From assembly GCA_035291705.1 (NCBI GenBank), contig DATDRM010000144.1, forward strand, positions 1-31,692: a DNA stretch of 31,692 bases, given 5' to 3'. Origin of the DNA: DATDRM01 sp035291705 (GTDB taxonomy: Bacteria; Chloroflexota; Anaerolineae; Anaerolineales; UBA4823). Of the stretch, positions 23,336 to 31,692 are shown one piece after another. Below the pieces are notes generated by a model that was not told the DNA's origin, did no database searches, and saw only the letters and a list, made by a program, of their open reading frames with translations. Numbering within the stretch: position 1 is the first letter of the stretch; each line of letters begins with the position of its first letter. The position numbers and the translations under genes were made by a program.

Positions 23336-26300
23336 ATGGGACTTGAAACGCTCATCCACCCAATCCTTCAATCTGCCCAGGAGCCGATCGCCTCCTTGCG
23401 GGAAGAAACGGGGCTGGCTCCAGCAAAAGCTGGCCCAGGCCTGGGAATCATGCCCAGCCTCGGATTGCGCCGCGCCGCTCGCTTGCCCGTCCTGGCGGCG
23501 CTGCAAACCGAGCTGCAGCGCCCGATCCTGCTGCTCACTGACCGCACCGACCGTGCCTTGACCTTGGTCGACGAATTGGCTCTCCTGGCTGACAAAGCTT
23601 TGCGTCTGTTCTTCCCGGAACCAAACCCGCTCTTCTATGAAAACGCCTCCTGGAGCGAAACCACCCGTCGCGACCGGCTAATCGTGCTCACCAATCTGGT
23701 CAGCTATCATATCTCAGGCGCAACGCTTCCCGCCACACCACCGATCATCATCGCTCCCGCCCGGGCAGTTATGGCCCGCACCCTGCCACAGCGTGAGTTT
23801 CTTAAAGCGATCCGTATTTTCAAAACAGGTCAAACCATTCCGCCGGAGGAACTGGCCCGCACCTTAATAAACTTCGGTTATGAACACTCCTCCACTGTGA
23901 TCTCTCCCGGTCAATTCGCCCGGCGCGGTGGCATCCTGGATCTGTGGCCGCCTGCCGAAGCGAGTCCACTCCGGCTTGATTTCTTCGGCGATGAAATTGA
24001 AGGCGTGCGTCACTTCGACCCCACCACCCAACGCTCAACCGATACCCTCCAACAGCTCTTCCTCTCCCCTGCCCGAGAATTCCTCCTCCCCCACCCCTTG
24101 CACTCCGACTCTCTTCTCTCAACCCTCGACTCTCCCCCCTCCGAATTCCACATCCCACTCCTGCATGCCTGGCCTGCTGGTCTGATCGATTATTTACCCC
24201 GCCAGGCGCTAATCCTTGTCGATAACTGGGAGGATTTGCAAAACACTGTCCAGGAAATCGAAGAACAATCCATGGGGTTGCGCGCTGACTATGAGAAGGA
24301 CGGCACCCTTCCCTTGGATTTCCCTCTGCCATATCTCCCCTGGACTGAGATCCAGGACTCCCTGATGACCCATCGATCGCTGGAGTTGGGACCTTCGACC
24401 GCGCCGGAGAACTCTGAACTAGCGCAGCTTTTTTCCTCAGGCCCTCGCTTTGGCGGCCGTCTCAAGCCCTTGATCGAACACCTCACCCAACGCGCTTCTG
24501 CAGGGGACAGGATAATTGTGGTTTCCCGGCAAAGCTCTCGTCTCCTTGGGCTGTGGTCTGAAGCAAAACCATCTACCTTACCACCCCCACCAGATCCTTC
24601 ATCTCCAAATCCCTTATTCCTCGAGGGCAGCCTGAGTGAGGGCTGGATACTCACCCCACCCGCTGGTCCTGTCCTTCACCTGCTCACTGATGGCGAGATC
24701 TTTGGCTGGCGCCGACCAGAACCTCGCCAGCGCCTGCGCGCTGCCGCCGAAGCGCCGGAAGCAGCCTATGCTGACCTGCAAGTCGGCGACTGGGTAGTGC
24801 ATATTGATCATGGCATCGGACGCTTCCTAGGCCTGGTGAACCGGGCAGTTGATGGCATCGAGCGCGAGTATCTGGCTGTCGAATATGCCGAAGGCGACCA
24901 GCTCTTCGTGCCTGTACACCAGGCCGACCGCCTGACCCGTTATGTGGGTCCCGATAGCCGCCTGCCTACTTCCAGCCGTCTGGGCGGTGTCGAATGGCGC
25001 AATGTTAAGGCGCGCGCCAGGGAAGCCGTGATCGAAGTAGCCGAAGACTTGCTCAATCTATACGCTCAACGCCAGGTGATTGCCGGCAACACCTTCAGCA
25101 AGGACTCTGCCTGGCAACATGAATTGGAAGCCAGCTTTCCATATGTTGAGACTGAAGACCAACTAAGGGTGATTGGGGAGGTCAAGCGCGACATGGAAAG
25201 CCCGCGCCCGATGGATCGGTTGATTTGTGGGGATGTCGGCTATGGCAAGACCGAAGTCGCTCTACGCGCCGCCTTTAAAGCGATGATGGACGGCAAGCAA
25301 GTTGCCTTGTTGGTGCCAACCACTGTGCTCGCCCAGCAGCACTTCAACACTTTCCGCGAGCGATTGGCGACCTTTCCGGTAGAAGTGGAAATGCTTTCCC
25401 GCTTCCGGACGCCTCAACAGCAGCGCGAAATCCTCTTCCGCCTGGCGATGGGCAACGTCGATATCGTCGTTGGCACGCACCGCTTGCTACAAGAGGATGT
25501 TGAATTCAAAGACTTAGGATTGTTAATTATCGACGAAGAGCAACGCTTTGGAGTCACGCATAAGGAACATCTTAAGAAGATGCGCAGCGAAGTGGATGTG
25601 CTCACACTGACAGCCACCCCCATCCCGCGCACTCTCTACATGGCTTTAACTGGGGTGCGTGACATTTCCACGATTAACACCCCGCCGGAGGAACGCCTGC
25701 CTATCATCACCCACGTCGGTCCATTCTCCCCACGGCTGGTGCGCCAGGCCATCCTGCGCGAATTGGAACGCGGAGGGCAGATCTTTTTCGTCCACAACCG
25801 CGTCCAGACAATAACGGCTATGCGCAGCCACCTGGAGCGCCTGGTGCCCGAAGCGCGCCTCGCCATCGCCCACGGCCAGATGGATGAAAACCAACTTTCC
25901 GAGCGTATGCAACAATTCACCGATGGGGAGATCGATGTGCTGTTGACCACCTCGATCATCGAGTCTGGCCTGGATATCCCCAATGCCAACACCCTCATTG
26001 TCGACCGGGCAGACACATTCGGCCTTTCACAGCTTTACCAGTTGCGCGGCCGTGTCGGCCGGGGCGCTCAGCGCGCCTACGCTTATTTCTTCAAGCATCG
26101 CCGTAAGATACCAACCCTGGAGGGGCGCCAACGACTGGAGACAATCGCCGAGAATACCCAATTAGGAGCCGGGTTTAACATCGCCATGCGCGACCTCGAA
26201 ATCCGCGGCGCAGGTGATATCCTGGGCAGTCGCCAACATGGCTATATCGCGGCTATCGGATTTCACCTGTACACCCGCCTGCTTGGTGATGCTGTCTCCC

Positions 26301-26788
26301 GCCTGCGGGTGAACCGTGGCCTACCCCCCGATCCACAAGCCGCCGTCCTGGATAGCCACCGCCCATTTGTAAGCGTTGATCTGCCACTGCATATCAACAT
26401 TCCACCAGATTATGTGTCGGATAAAAATGTGCGCCTGCATCTTTACCGGCGCATCGCCGACTTGCGCACTACCTCTGAAATCGATCCCCTGATTGAAGAA
26501 TTCAAGGATCGCTTCGGGGTCCCACCAGCTCCGGTTCGCAATCTCCTTTTCCAACTGAAAATCAAACTGCTCGCCGAGAAAGCCAACGTGGCCTCAATTA
26601 ACGTCGAAAGTGATCAAATCGTTGTCCGTTTCCGAGATGGTTCTCTCCCTTCGGATCTGCCTTACTTGGGTTCGAACGTGCGGATCGGCAAGACTGCTCT
26701 CTGGTTACCTTACAATGCTCAACCAGAGTGGCCTGATCACCTGGTTAGTCTTCTGCACACATTGCAGGACTTGAGCAGACCTGAGTGA
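23336..26788 (+). CDS. mfd: Transcription-repair coupling factor Mfd
   Basis: The 1150-residue protein removes RNA polymerase stalled at lesions and recruits UvrA. Domains in order: UvrB-like N-terminal region (1 to about 330, with GGILDLWPPAEASPLRLDFFGDEIE); a variable Pro-rich linker; the CarD-like polymerase-interaction domain (about 480-550, VGDWVVHIDHGIGRFLG); the translocase with Walker A GDVGYGKTEVAL (about 632), DEEQRFGV (about 732), TATPIPRTLYMALTGVRD and the RGRVGRG motif VI; and the TRCF C-terminal domain. Length is normal. A TTG at 23321 opens the frame; the ATG at 23336 is preferred. It has no ribosome-binding site and a TATTCT 6 bases upstream, again compatible with a leaderless mRNA. 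Confidence 0.97.
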   Translation: MGLETLIHPILQSAQEPIASLREETGLAPAKAGPGLGIMPSLGLRRAARLPVLAALQTELQRPILLLTDRTDRALTLVDELALLADKALRLFFPEPNPLFYENASWSETTRRDRLIVLTNLVSYHISGATLPATPPIIIAPARAVMARTLPQREFLKAIRIFKTGQTIPPEELARTLINFGYEHSSTVISPGQFARRGGILDLWPPAEASPLRLDFFGDEIEGVRHFDPTTQRSTDTLQQLFLSPAREFLLPHPLHSDSLLSTLDSPPSEFHIPLLHAWPAGLIDYLPRQALILVDNWEDLQNTVQEIEEQSMGLRADYEKDGTLPLDFPLPYLPWTEIQDSLMTHRSLELGPSTAPENSELAQLFSSGPRFGGRLKPLIEHLTQRASAGDRIIVVSRQSSRLLGLWSEAKPSTLPPPPDPSSPNPLFLEGSLSEGWILTPPAGPVLHLLTDGEIFGWRRPEPRQRLRAAAEAPEAAYADLQVGDWVVHIDHGIGRFLGLVNRAVDGIEREYLAVEYAEGDQLFVPVHQADRLTRYVGPDSRLPTSSRLGGVEWRNVKARAREAVIEVAEDLLNLYAQRQVIAGNTFSKDSAWQHELEASFPYVETEDQLRVIGEVKRDMESPRPMDRLICGDVGYGKTEVALRAAFKAMMDGKQVALLVPTTVLAQQHFNTFRERLATFPVEVEMLSRFRTPQQQREILFRLAMGNVDIVVGTHRLLQEDVEFKDLGLLIIDEEQRFGVTHKEHLKKMRSEVDVLTLTATPIPRTLYMALTGVRDISTINTPPEERLPIITHVGPFSPRLVRQAILRELERGGQIFFVHNRVQTITAMRSHLERLVPEARLAIAHGQMDENQLSERMQQFTDGEIDVLLTTSIIESGLDIPNANTLIVDRADTFGLSQLYQLRGRVGRGAQRAYAYFFKHRRKIPTLEGRQRLETIAENTQLGAGFNIAMRDLEIRGAGDILGSRQHGYIAAIGFHLYTRLLGDAVSRLRVNRGLPPDPQAAVLDSHRPFVSVDLPLHINIPPDYVSDKNVRLHLYRRIADLRTTSEIDPLIEEFKDRFGVPPAPVRNLLFQLKIKLLAEKANVASINVESDQIVVRFRDGSLPSDLPYLGSNVRIGKTALWLPYNAQPEWPDHLVSLLHTLQDLSRPE

Positions 26789-26818
26789 TCGATTTATCCA
26801 ACTCTAATCTAACTAACT

Positions 26819-26847
26819 TTGACTTTTATCCAGCCGCAAAGTATAAT
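26819..26847 (+). promoter_or_regulatory. Strong promoter of the S1-domain gene
   Basis: TTGACT (26819-26824), a 17-base spacer and a perfect TATAAT (26842-26847). Transcription should begin near 26854, giving a leader of about 95 bases that contains two hairpins. Confidence 0.85.
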
Positions 26848-26857
26848 AAACCGTTAC

Positions 26858-26925
26858 GGGTGTCACAATAGAAAGCACCCATATCCCCTCAGATTGAACT
26901 ACCGCCGAATATTTGGCGTTGGTAG
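26858..26925 (+). other. Structured 5' leader of the S1-domain mRNA
   Basis: Two potential hairpins: GGGTG/CACCC (26858-26862, 26876-26880) at the very 5' end, and a bulged stem CTAC-CGCC/GGCG-GTAG (26899-26906 with 26915-26925). They lie between the start point and the GGAG ribosome-binding site. Autoregulation by the RNA-binding product is possible but unproven. Confidence 0.4.
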
Positions 26926-26949
26926 AAACCCTGGATTGGAGAGTGTGCT

Positions 26950-27732
26950 ATGGAAGAGAAAGCCTTAGCATCCCTTGAACACGCGGAAGTTTCTGGTATT
27001 AATGAAATCAAACGTAAAATGCACTTCACCGGATCGATTGTGAAGACTACGCTGGCTGGCGCGATTGTGGATATTGGCCTGGATACCCCGGGTGTGATCC
27101 ATATCTCCCAATTGCAGAAGGAACCGGTAAACCGGGTGGAAGACATTGTCCACCCTGGGCAGACTGTGGACGTTTGGGTACGGCGGGTCGAACCGAAAAA
27201 AGGTCGCATCGAATTGACCATGATCGAGCCGCTGGCCCTGGAATGGCGTGAGATCGAACAAGATATGGTACTCACAGGCAAGGTGAGCCGTCTGGAAAAG
27301 TTCGGCGTCTTTGTCGATATCGGCGCCGAACGCCCCGGACTGGTGCACGTCAGTGAGCTTACCCATGGTTACATCCGCGACCCAGGTGAAGTCGTCAAGG
27401 AAGGCGACGTGGTTGAAGTCAAGGTGCTGGGAGTGATTCGTAAAAAGAAACAGATTAAGCTCAGCATGAAAGCCCTGGAAGAAAAGCCCGTCAAGGTCGT
27501 AAAACCTGCCCCCAAAACCAAGGAACCAGGAGCAGCCCCCGAAGGACAAACCCCGAAGGAAGAGGTGGTTCCGACAGCCATGGAAATGGCGCTCCGTGAA
27601 GCCATGCAACGGTCAACCGTCGAAGTAGACCAGGTTGGATCGAAGAAAAAGCGCAAGAGTGGCACTTCGAGTGAAATGGAAAAAATTCTGTCCCGAACGC
27701 TGCAACACAAAGTAAAAACAGCTTCGAAATAA
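26950..27732 (+). CDS. Two-S1-domain RNA-binding protein
   Basis: The 260-residue protein has two OB-fold S1 repeats: about 25-95 (GSIVKTTLAGAIVDIGLDTPG then VIHISQL) and about 107-178 (GKVSRLEKFGVFVDIGAERPG then LVHVSEL, ending KKKQIKLSMKAL). The C-terminal ~80 residues are a low-complexity tail rich in Lys, Pro and Glu, probably disordered and nucleic-acid binding. It resembles a shortened ribosomal protein S1 or the general S1-RNA-binding regulators of Chloroflexota and Firmicutes. A GGAG site lies about 8 bases before the ATG. It is monocistronic: own strong promoter, terminator hairpin just after. The exact RNA target is unknown. Confidence 0.88.
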   Translation: MEEKALASLEHAEVSGINEIKRKMHFTGSIVKTTLAGAIVDIGLDTPGVIHISQLQKEPVNRVEDIVHPGQTVDVWVRRVEPKKGRIELTMIEPLALEWREIEQDMVLTGKVSRLEKFGVFVDIGAERPGLVHVSELTHGYIRDPGEVVKEGDVVEVKVLGVIRKKKQIKLSMKALEEKPVKVVKPAPKTKEPGAAPEGQTPKEEVVPTAMEMALREAMQRSTVEVDQVGSKKKRKSGTSSEMEKILSRTLQHKVKTASK

Positions 27733-27759
27733 ATTCAAGACACTTACTCATAAAAATCT

Positions 27760-27796
27760 GTAGGGTTTGCCGCTGCAGAGCGATCGCAAACCCTAC
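27760..27796 (+). terminator. Terminator hairpin after the S1-domain gene
   Basis: Perfect 11-bp arms GTAGGGTTTGC (27760-27770) and GCAAACCCTAC (27786-27796) enclose a nested CGCT/AGCG stem, followed by GTTTCATTT. It may instead be a copy of a dispersed palindromic repeat, because the loop itself is structured and the T-tract is interrupted. Confidence 0.65.
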
Positions 27797-27836
27797 GTTT
27801 CATTTGTGACTCAATTATGAGGAATGGGGATATTCT

Positions 27837-27845
27837 TGGTACAAT
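27837..27845 (+). promoter_or_regulatory. Extended -10 promoter for the transporter cluster
   Basis: TGGTACAAT is an extended -10 element (TGN plus TACAAT) 78 bases before the GTG start of the Yip1-like gene. It falls inside the upstream extension of the open frame, which argues for the downstream start. Confidence 0.45.
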
Positions 27846-27922
27846 CCAGGTTACGCCGTAAAGCCACCCTGGTAACACGCTCTCATCAGGGAAAAGTCTC
27901 GCAACCGCTGAGGAACCCTGCT

Positions 27923-28702
27923 GTGACAGATGCCTACCCGCTTCCCATCGAAAAACCCCGCCGGCTTCACCTGGACTGGTTATTTCCGGTACTTGTCCAG
28001 CCGCGCCGGACTTTTGAAAAAATAACCGCCCAAGCTAAAGCCGTTTGGCTGACCCCCTTACTAATTCTGAGCTTGACCGCCGTGTTCCAGGTGATCGCTG
28101 CCGGGCAAATCAAACAGCAGGCTGCCCTCTCAGGCCAGGTCGAGCTGCCGCCTGGATTCGAGTACTACAGTCCAGAAGACCAGGCGCAATTCCAAAAAGC
28201 CATGGAAGCCACCCAAAGCCCCACATTTATTTATGTGCTTCCAGCTCTGGCTGCTGTCTCAGGAGTGTGGGCAGGTTGGCTGCTGGTGGGTGGCTTGCTG
28301 CACCTAGCGCTGACCATGCTAGGTGGTCGGGGAGCCATCAGCGTGGCAATGAACATAGTCGCCTGGTCGAGCCTGCCACTCGCCGTACGCGAACTCGTGC
28401 GAACTGCCTCCATGCTCATCACGCATCGCTTGATCTCCAGCCCAGGTTTGGAGGGATTTGTACCTGGGGGGGACGGTGGGTTGGCTTTATACCTGGCGGC
28501 ATTCCTCGCCCTGGTTGACATCTACATCATCTGGCACATTCTCCTGCTGGTGATCGGTGTGCGGGTTGCTTCCGGCCTTTCCAGGAGCAAGGTGTGGGCT
28601 GGAGTATTGATGGTAATCCTACCCGTCTTATTGCTTCAGGCACTCCTGACTCATCTTGTTAGTCGCTTGAGCAACCTGACCATCATCCGGCCATTCTTCT
28701 AA
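27923..28702 (+). CDS. Yip1-family integral membrane protein
   Basis: The 259-residue protein has about five membrane helices and the N-terminal cytoplasmic segment LDWLFPVLVQPRRTFEKI that characterises bacterial Yip1/DUF1282-like proteins. Its role is unknown; membrane-assembly functions have been suggested for the family. Start choice: the frame opens at an ATG at 27824, but that codon abuts its putative GAGGA site and lies before a promoter-like element. The GTG at 27923 has GAGGA 8 bases upstream and gives the usual family start. The ABC ATPase begins 10 bases after the stop, so the two are probably co-transcribed and functionally linked. Confidence 0.75.
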   Translation: MTDAYPLPIEKPRRLHLDWLFPVLVQPRRTFEKITAQAKAVWLTPLLILSLTAVFQVIAAGQIKQQAALSGQVELPPGFEYYSPEDQAQFQKAMEATQSPTFIYVLPALAAVSGVWAGWLLVGGLLHLALTMLGGRGAISVAMNIVAWSSLPLAVRELVRTASMLITHRLISSPGLEGFVPGGDGGLALYLAAFLALVDIYIIWHILLLVIGVRVASGLSRSKVWAGVLMVILPVLLLQALLTHLVSRLSNLTIIRPFF

Positions 28703-28712
28703 GTACAAGCCG

Positions 28713-29423
28713 ATGAGCGAACCCTTTATCTGCATCTCCGGTCTGCGAAAGTCATATGTCATGGGTCACGTCGCTGTTCACGCCCTGGATGGTGTCGATC
28801 TGGCAATCGAAGCAGGATCGTTCTTGATTGTCATGGGCCCTTCAGGCTCCGGAAAGAGCACCTTGTTGCACCTGGTTGGAGGGCTGGATCGACCGACTGA
28901 AGGGCATATCGAGATCGATGGACAATCGATCGAATCCCTGGACGAGAATGCACTGGCCGTATATCGCCGCCGTACAGTGGGGTTCATTTTCCAATCCTTC
29001 AACCTGATCCCGACTATGACTGCCTTGGAGAATGTGGCTTTCCCCCTCCAATTTGCCCGACACCCCCGCAAGCACAGGCAGGCGCGGGCGCTGGAGTTGC
29101 TCCAAAAGGTTGGTTTACAGGACCGCGCCCTTCACAGGCCTACCGAATTATCTGGTGGAGAACAACAACGTGTAGCCATCGCCCGGGCACTGGTCAACGA
29201 TCCCGAATTGATCCTGGCCGACGAACCGACTGGCAACCTGGATACTGCTAGTGGCATCGGCATCATGCAACTGTTATCAGAGTTTCATCGTGGGGGCCGA
29301 ACGGTAATCGGTGTTACTCACGACGCGCGTATGATGCAATTCGCCACGGACACAGTCCAACTTTTGGATGGACACATTGTCGATGGTAGTGATAGCAAAA
29401 ACCCATCCAATCCAAGCAACTAG
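28713..29423 (+). CDS. LolD/MacB-type ABC transporter ATPase
   Basis: The 236-residue cytoplasmic ATPase has Walker A GPSGSGKST (42-50), the Q-loop FQSFNLIPTMTALENVAFP typical of the MacB/LolD/FtsE group, the signature LSGGEQQR (146-153), Walker B LILADEPTGNLDT and the H-loop VTHD. These ATPases power mechanotransmission transporters rather than channel-type import. The partner permease is the MacB-like gene at 30988, with the CARDB exoprotein gene between them. No ribosome-binding site is clear. Confidence 0.94.
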   Translation: MSEPFICISGLRKSYVMGHVAVHALDGVDLAIEAGSFLIVMGPSGSGKSTLLHLVGGLDRPTEGHIEIDGQSIESLDENALAVYRRRTVGFIFQSFNLIPTMTALENVAFPLQFARHPRKHRQARALELLQKVGLQDRALHRPTELSGGEQQRVAIARALVNDPELILADEPTGNLDTASGIGIMQLLSEFHRGGRTVIGVTHDARMMQFATDTVQLLDGHIVDGSDSKNPSNPSN

Positions 29424-29445
29424 ACGACATCGAATAAGGTTAGGA

Positions 29446-30981
29446 ATGAATCATCTTCGACTGATCACACTCGCCGTAACTATATTCACTTTGTGCATAA
29501 TCTCAAGTCTGTCGTTTGCCCCTGCGAGGCTGGCGTTTGCTCAGGGAACAGATACAGGGACTCCATCCGAATCCCCAACCGCAACGCTGACCGTTACCCC
29601 TCAGCCGACGCGTGACAACTACTTGCGCCCGTTGATCGTCGTGGAGTCCTACAAGGCCAGCCTTTCCGATATTACTCCCGGCGTTGAATTTTCTGTAGAA
29701 ATCAAGCTGGTCAACGAAGGCAAGGAAACTGCCACCAACATTGTTGCGATTTTCGCCAGTGGGGATTTCTTCCCGCGTGAGACAGGCGGCGTCATCGCCA
29801 TCAATGACCTGGAGCCAGGCGATAAGCAAAAGATCACCCAACCCATGACGACCGCTTTCGACCTGTGGGGCAAAACCGTAGCTACGCTTCCCGTCACTGT
29901 TAATTATACGGATCCAAGAGGCGCAGCCTATTCCGAGTCATTCAGCATCACTTTCCCCATCGCCTGGGGGCGCATCGTTAGCTATGCCACCGCAACGCCC
30001 ACCCCGACAATCACCCCAACCGCTTTCCTCCGCCCCCAATTGGTGATCACTTCCTACGAGATTGATGCTGCCCAGCTCGAACCGGGTGGTCAATTCGTGC
30101 TGACCGTGAATGTCCAGAACCTCGGTCAGGCAACTGCCAAACAAGTGACGATGATCCTGGGGGGAGGCGGGCCAGCTCTCGACGGTGGCTCTGGCACCAG
30201 CCAGCCCCCTGGTGGCGTTTCCGGAGGGAGTGGGGACTTGACAAATTTTGCACCCCTGGGATCCTCAAATGTGCAGTCATTAGGTGACTTGCCGGTAGGC
30301 GGGGCACTCACTGCCCAGCAAAATCTGATCGTCAACGTCTCCACCAATCCTGGTGCCTATCCGTTAAAAATCTCGTTCACCTATGTTGACGATAAGAACA
30401 CAGTATTTACCGATGACCAGGTGATCACTTTGCTGGTCTACGGTCCACCCAAACTGGAGTTCAGCTTCTACCGAGATCCCGGCGTATTCACGGCTGGGAT
30501 GCCGAATATGCTTCCCCTGCAATTGGTGAATTTGGGCCGGAAATCCGCCTTGCTGGGAAACATGAAGGTGATCGGCGAGGGGGCTGACTTTAGTAACAAT
30601 GTCATCCTGATCGGAAATCTGGACGCGGGCGGTTTCTTCCCCCTGGACGCAACCGTCATCCCCTTCCAGGCTGGGGCACTTGACCTTACCATCAGCGTCA
30701 GCTTCACAGATGACTTCAATCAAACCCAGCAATTCGTCCAGAACCTCACTGTAGAAGTGATTGAAGTGCCCATCGAAGGACCCGGCGTCGAAGGGGAACC
30801 AGGCACCGAAGGAGGAGTTGCACCACCTGCAGCTCCCGAATCGTTGTGGCAGAAAGTCGTGCGTTTCTTCCGCGGGTTGATCGGGCTGGACAGCGGTCAG
30901 GCCACTCCAGGAATCCCAGGCGAAATGCCGCCCCCTGATTCTGAAGGCGTTCCAGTTGGTCCGCCCCTCAAGGGTCCTTAA
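29446..30981 (+). CDS. Secreted CARDB-repeat protein of the MacB-type transporter locus
   Basis: The 511-residue exported protein has a signal peptide of about 32 residues cut at AFA-QG, a Thr/Pro linker, and three beta-sandwich repeats of the CARDB kind (about 60-185, 200-335, 345-440). The repeats carry the recurrent phrases LRPLIVVESYKASLSDITPG and LRPQLVITSYEIDAAQLEPG. A TATPTPTITPT linker separates the first two. The C-terminus has a short amphipathic segment SLWQKVVRFFRGLIGL and a Pro/Gly-rich end. It occupies the position of MacA-like adaptor genes, so it may be the extracellular partner of the transporter (inference). The frame opens at 29368, but the ATG at 29446 has AAGG 6 bases upstream and starts the signal peptide. 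Confidence 0.85.
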   Translation: MNHLRLITLAVTIFTLCIISSLSFAPARLAFAQGTDTGTPSESPTATLTVTPQPTRDNYLRPLIVVESYKASLSDITPGVEFSVEIKLVNEGKETATNIVAIFASGDFFPRETGGVIAINDLEPGDKQKITQPMTTAFDLWGKTVATLPVTVNYTDPRGAAYSESFSITFPIAWGRIVSYATATPTPTITPTAFLRPQLVITSYEIDAAQLEPGGQFVLTVNVQNLGQATAKQVTMILGGGGPALDGGSGTSQPPGGVSGGSGDLTNFAPLGSSNVQSLGDLPVGGALTAQQNLIVNVSTNPGAYPLKISFTYVDDKNTVFTDDQVITLLVYGPPKLEFSFYRDPGVFTAGMPNMLPLQLVNLGRKSALLGNMKVIGEGADFSNNVILIGNLDAGGFFPLDATVIPFQAGALDLTISVSFTDDFNQTQQFVQNLTVEVIEVPIEGPGVEGEPGTEGGVAPPAAPESLWQKVVRFFRGLIGLDSGQATPGIPGEMPPPDSEGVPVGPPLKGP

Positions 30982-30987
30982 TCAACC

Positions 30988-31692
30988 ATGCGATTCTTCG
31001 ACCTCTTTACCCTGATCCTGGAAAACCTGGGGCGCCGTAAAGCCCGCGTGGCTTTGACCGCCATTGGCGTCGTGATCGGCACATCCGCCGTGGTTGTGTT
31101 GGTCTCTCTGGCCATTGGGCTGCAGATCAGCGCTAATGAGCGCCTTTTCGGTATCGGTGACCTCACTCAAATATACGTCGATCCCAATTACGGCGATTAT
31201 GGTGGAGGCCCCGGTCCAGTTTTTGTCGAGGCAGTAGCGGGTGGATCTGGGAGCGTTGCGCCCCCCAACCAAATCCTGATCACTGACCAATCTCTAAAGG
31301 ATTTGGCGGCTATTCCAGGTGTCCGCACCGTCATCCCCCGCGATTGGATGCAAGGGGAAGCCATGCTCTTCTACAACCGCCTCGAAACCTATGCTGGCAT
31401 CATTGGCGTCGGCATTCGCGACCTGGCTGAGATTGACCTGGAAGCGCAAAGTGGCACGCTCACATTAGAGCGCGGTACAGCCGTCATCGGGACGATGGTG
31501 CCGATGAACTTTTACGATCCACGCCTGCGCCCCGGGCAAGAGCCTCCCCAACCTCCTGACTTGCTCGACCAGCAGGTCAAACTCACCTTGATGAAATGGG
31601 ACAATGAAGGCAATCAAATCCGCAAGAACGTCCAGATCCGGGTAGTGGGGATCATCGCCGAATCGAAAGGTGAAGCGGATTGGTCGATCTAT
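30988..31692 (+). CDS. MacB/FtsX-type ABC transporter permease, 3' end cut by window edge
   Basis: The 235 visible residues start with a cytoplasmic RFFDLFTLILENLGRRKAR and the first membrane helix VALTAIGVVIGTSAVVVLVSLA. A large extracellular MacB_PCD domain follows, with LKDLAAIPGVRTVIPRD and GVGIRDLAEIDLEAQSG. In complete homologues three more C-terminal helices (FtsX domain) follow; they lie beyond the window. Its start is 7 bases after the CARDB gene stop, so the operon is Yip1-ATPase-CARDB-permease. Substrate is unknown. Confidence 0.92.
   Translation, partial: MRFFDLFTLILENLGRRKARVALTAIGVVIGTSAVVVLVSLAIGLQISANERLFGIGDLTQIYVDPNYGDYGGGPGPVFVEAVAGGSGSVAPPNQILITDQSLKDLAAIPGVRTVIPRDWMQGEAMLFYNRLETYAGIIGVGIRDLAEIDLEAQSGTLTLERGTAVIGTMVPMNFYDPRLRPGQEPPQPPDLLDQQVKLTLMKWDNEGNQIRKNVQIRVVGIIAESKGEADWSIY

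Noticed and set aside
26965..27609. A 214-codon minus-strand open frame inside the S1-domain gene
   Set aside because: It is the reverse shadow of a clearly conserved two-S1-domain gene; its protein (His/Phe-rich) resembles nothing.
30000..30040. Short repeats coding for TATPTPTITPT-like linkers (also near 22350-22440) as a tandem DNA repeat
   Set aside because: They are imperfect codon-level repeats of Thr/Pro linkers common in exported proteins, not a separate repeat element.
1..31692. CRISPR arrays, tRNA or rRNA genes, insertion sequences, phage genes
   Set aside because: I looked for regular spaced repeats, T-loop signatures and transposase or integrase motifs by eye and found none; a covariance-model search would be more sensitive.

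Overview
The window looks like chromosomal DNA from a Chloroflexota bacterium, most likely class Anaerolineae. This is inferred from mid-to-high GC, Thr/Pro-rich linkers in the secreted proteins, a MacB-type transporter paired with a CARDB-repeat exoprotein, and a bacterial eRF1-like protein. I saw no 16S rRNA, tRNA, CRISPR array, transposase or phage gene. It reads as ordinary core and housekeeping sequence with several unusual details.

Left part, 1-9367, minus strand. A tightly packed run of nine genes is read from a strong promoter at 9367-9339: PcrA/UvrD helicase, TsaE, TsaB, RimI, family-4 uracil-DNA glycosylase, a UDP-sugar dehydrogenase, a UDP-sugar epimerase, a Wzx-type flippase and a GT4 glycosyltransferase that runs off the left edge. 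Most junctions overlap or nearly touch. Repair, t6A tRNA modification and surface-polysaccharide synthesis therefore sit on one strand.

Middle, 9435-16743, plus strand. First come a stand-alone DNA methyltransferase and the delta' clamp-loader subunit. A soluble GAF-GAF-PAS histidine kinase follows, with a metallo-beta-lactamase-fold protein 9 bases behind it that has lost most metal ligands. An asparaginase, endonuclease III and a DNPH1-like nucleotide N-glycosidase are then coupled by ATGA overlaps. A 330-base gap (16744-17073) holds a long GC-rich hairpin and the dnaJ promoter.

Proteostasis block, 17074-23250. Plus strand: class-II DnaJ, HtrA-type lipoprotein protease, and an eRF1/Vms1-like protein with a zinc ribbon. 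These end at a perfect 18-bp bidirectional terminator. Hsp20 and a SAM methyltransferase lie on the minus strand. Plus-strand genes for an Ig-like membrane protein and peptidyl-tRNA hydrolase then diverge from them.

Right part, 23336-31692, plus strand. Mfd and a two-S1-domain RNA-binding protein with its own strong promoter and structured leader come first. An apparent transport unit follows: Yip1-family membrane protein, LolD/MacB-type ATPase, secreted CARDB protein and a MacB-type permease cut by the right edge.

The two most interesting signals are (i) -35/-10 promoters placed so close to the start codons of pcrA, holB and the Ig-like gene that the mRNAs should be leaderless, beside genes with good Shine-Dalgarno sites; and (ii) the complete archaeal/eukaryal-style release-factor homologue with an altered GGQ loop, in a neighbourhood of chaperones, protease and peptidyl-tRNA hydrolase.
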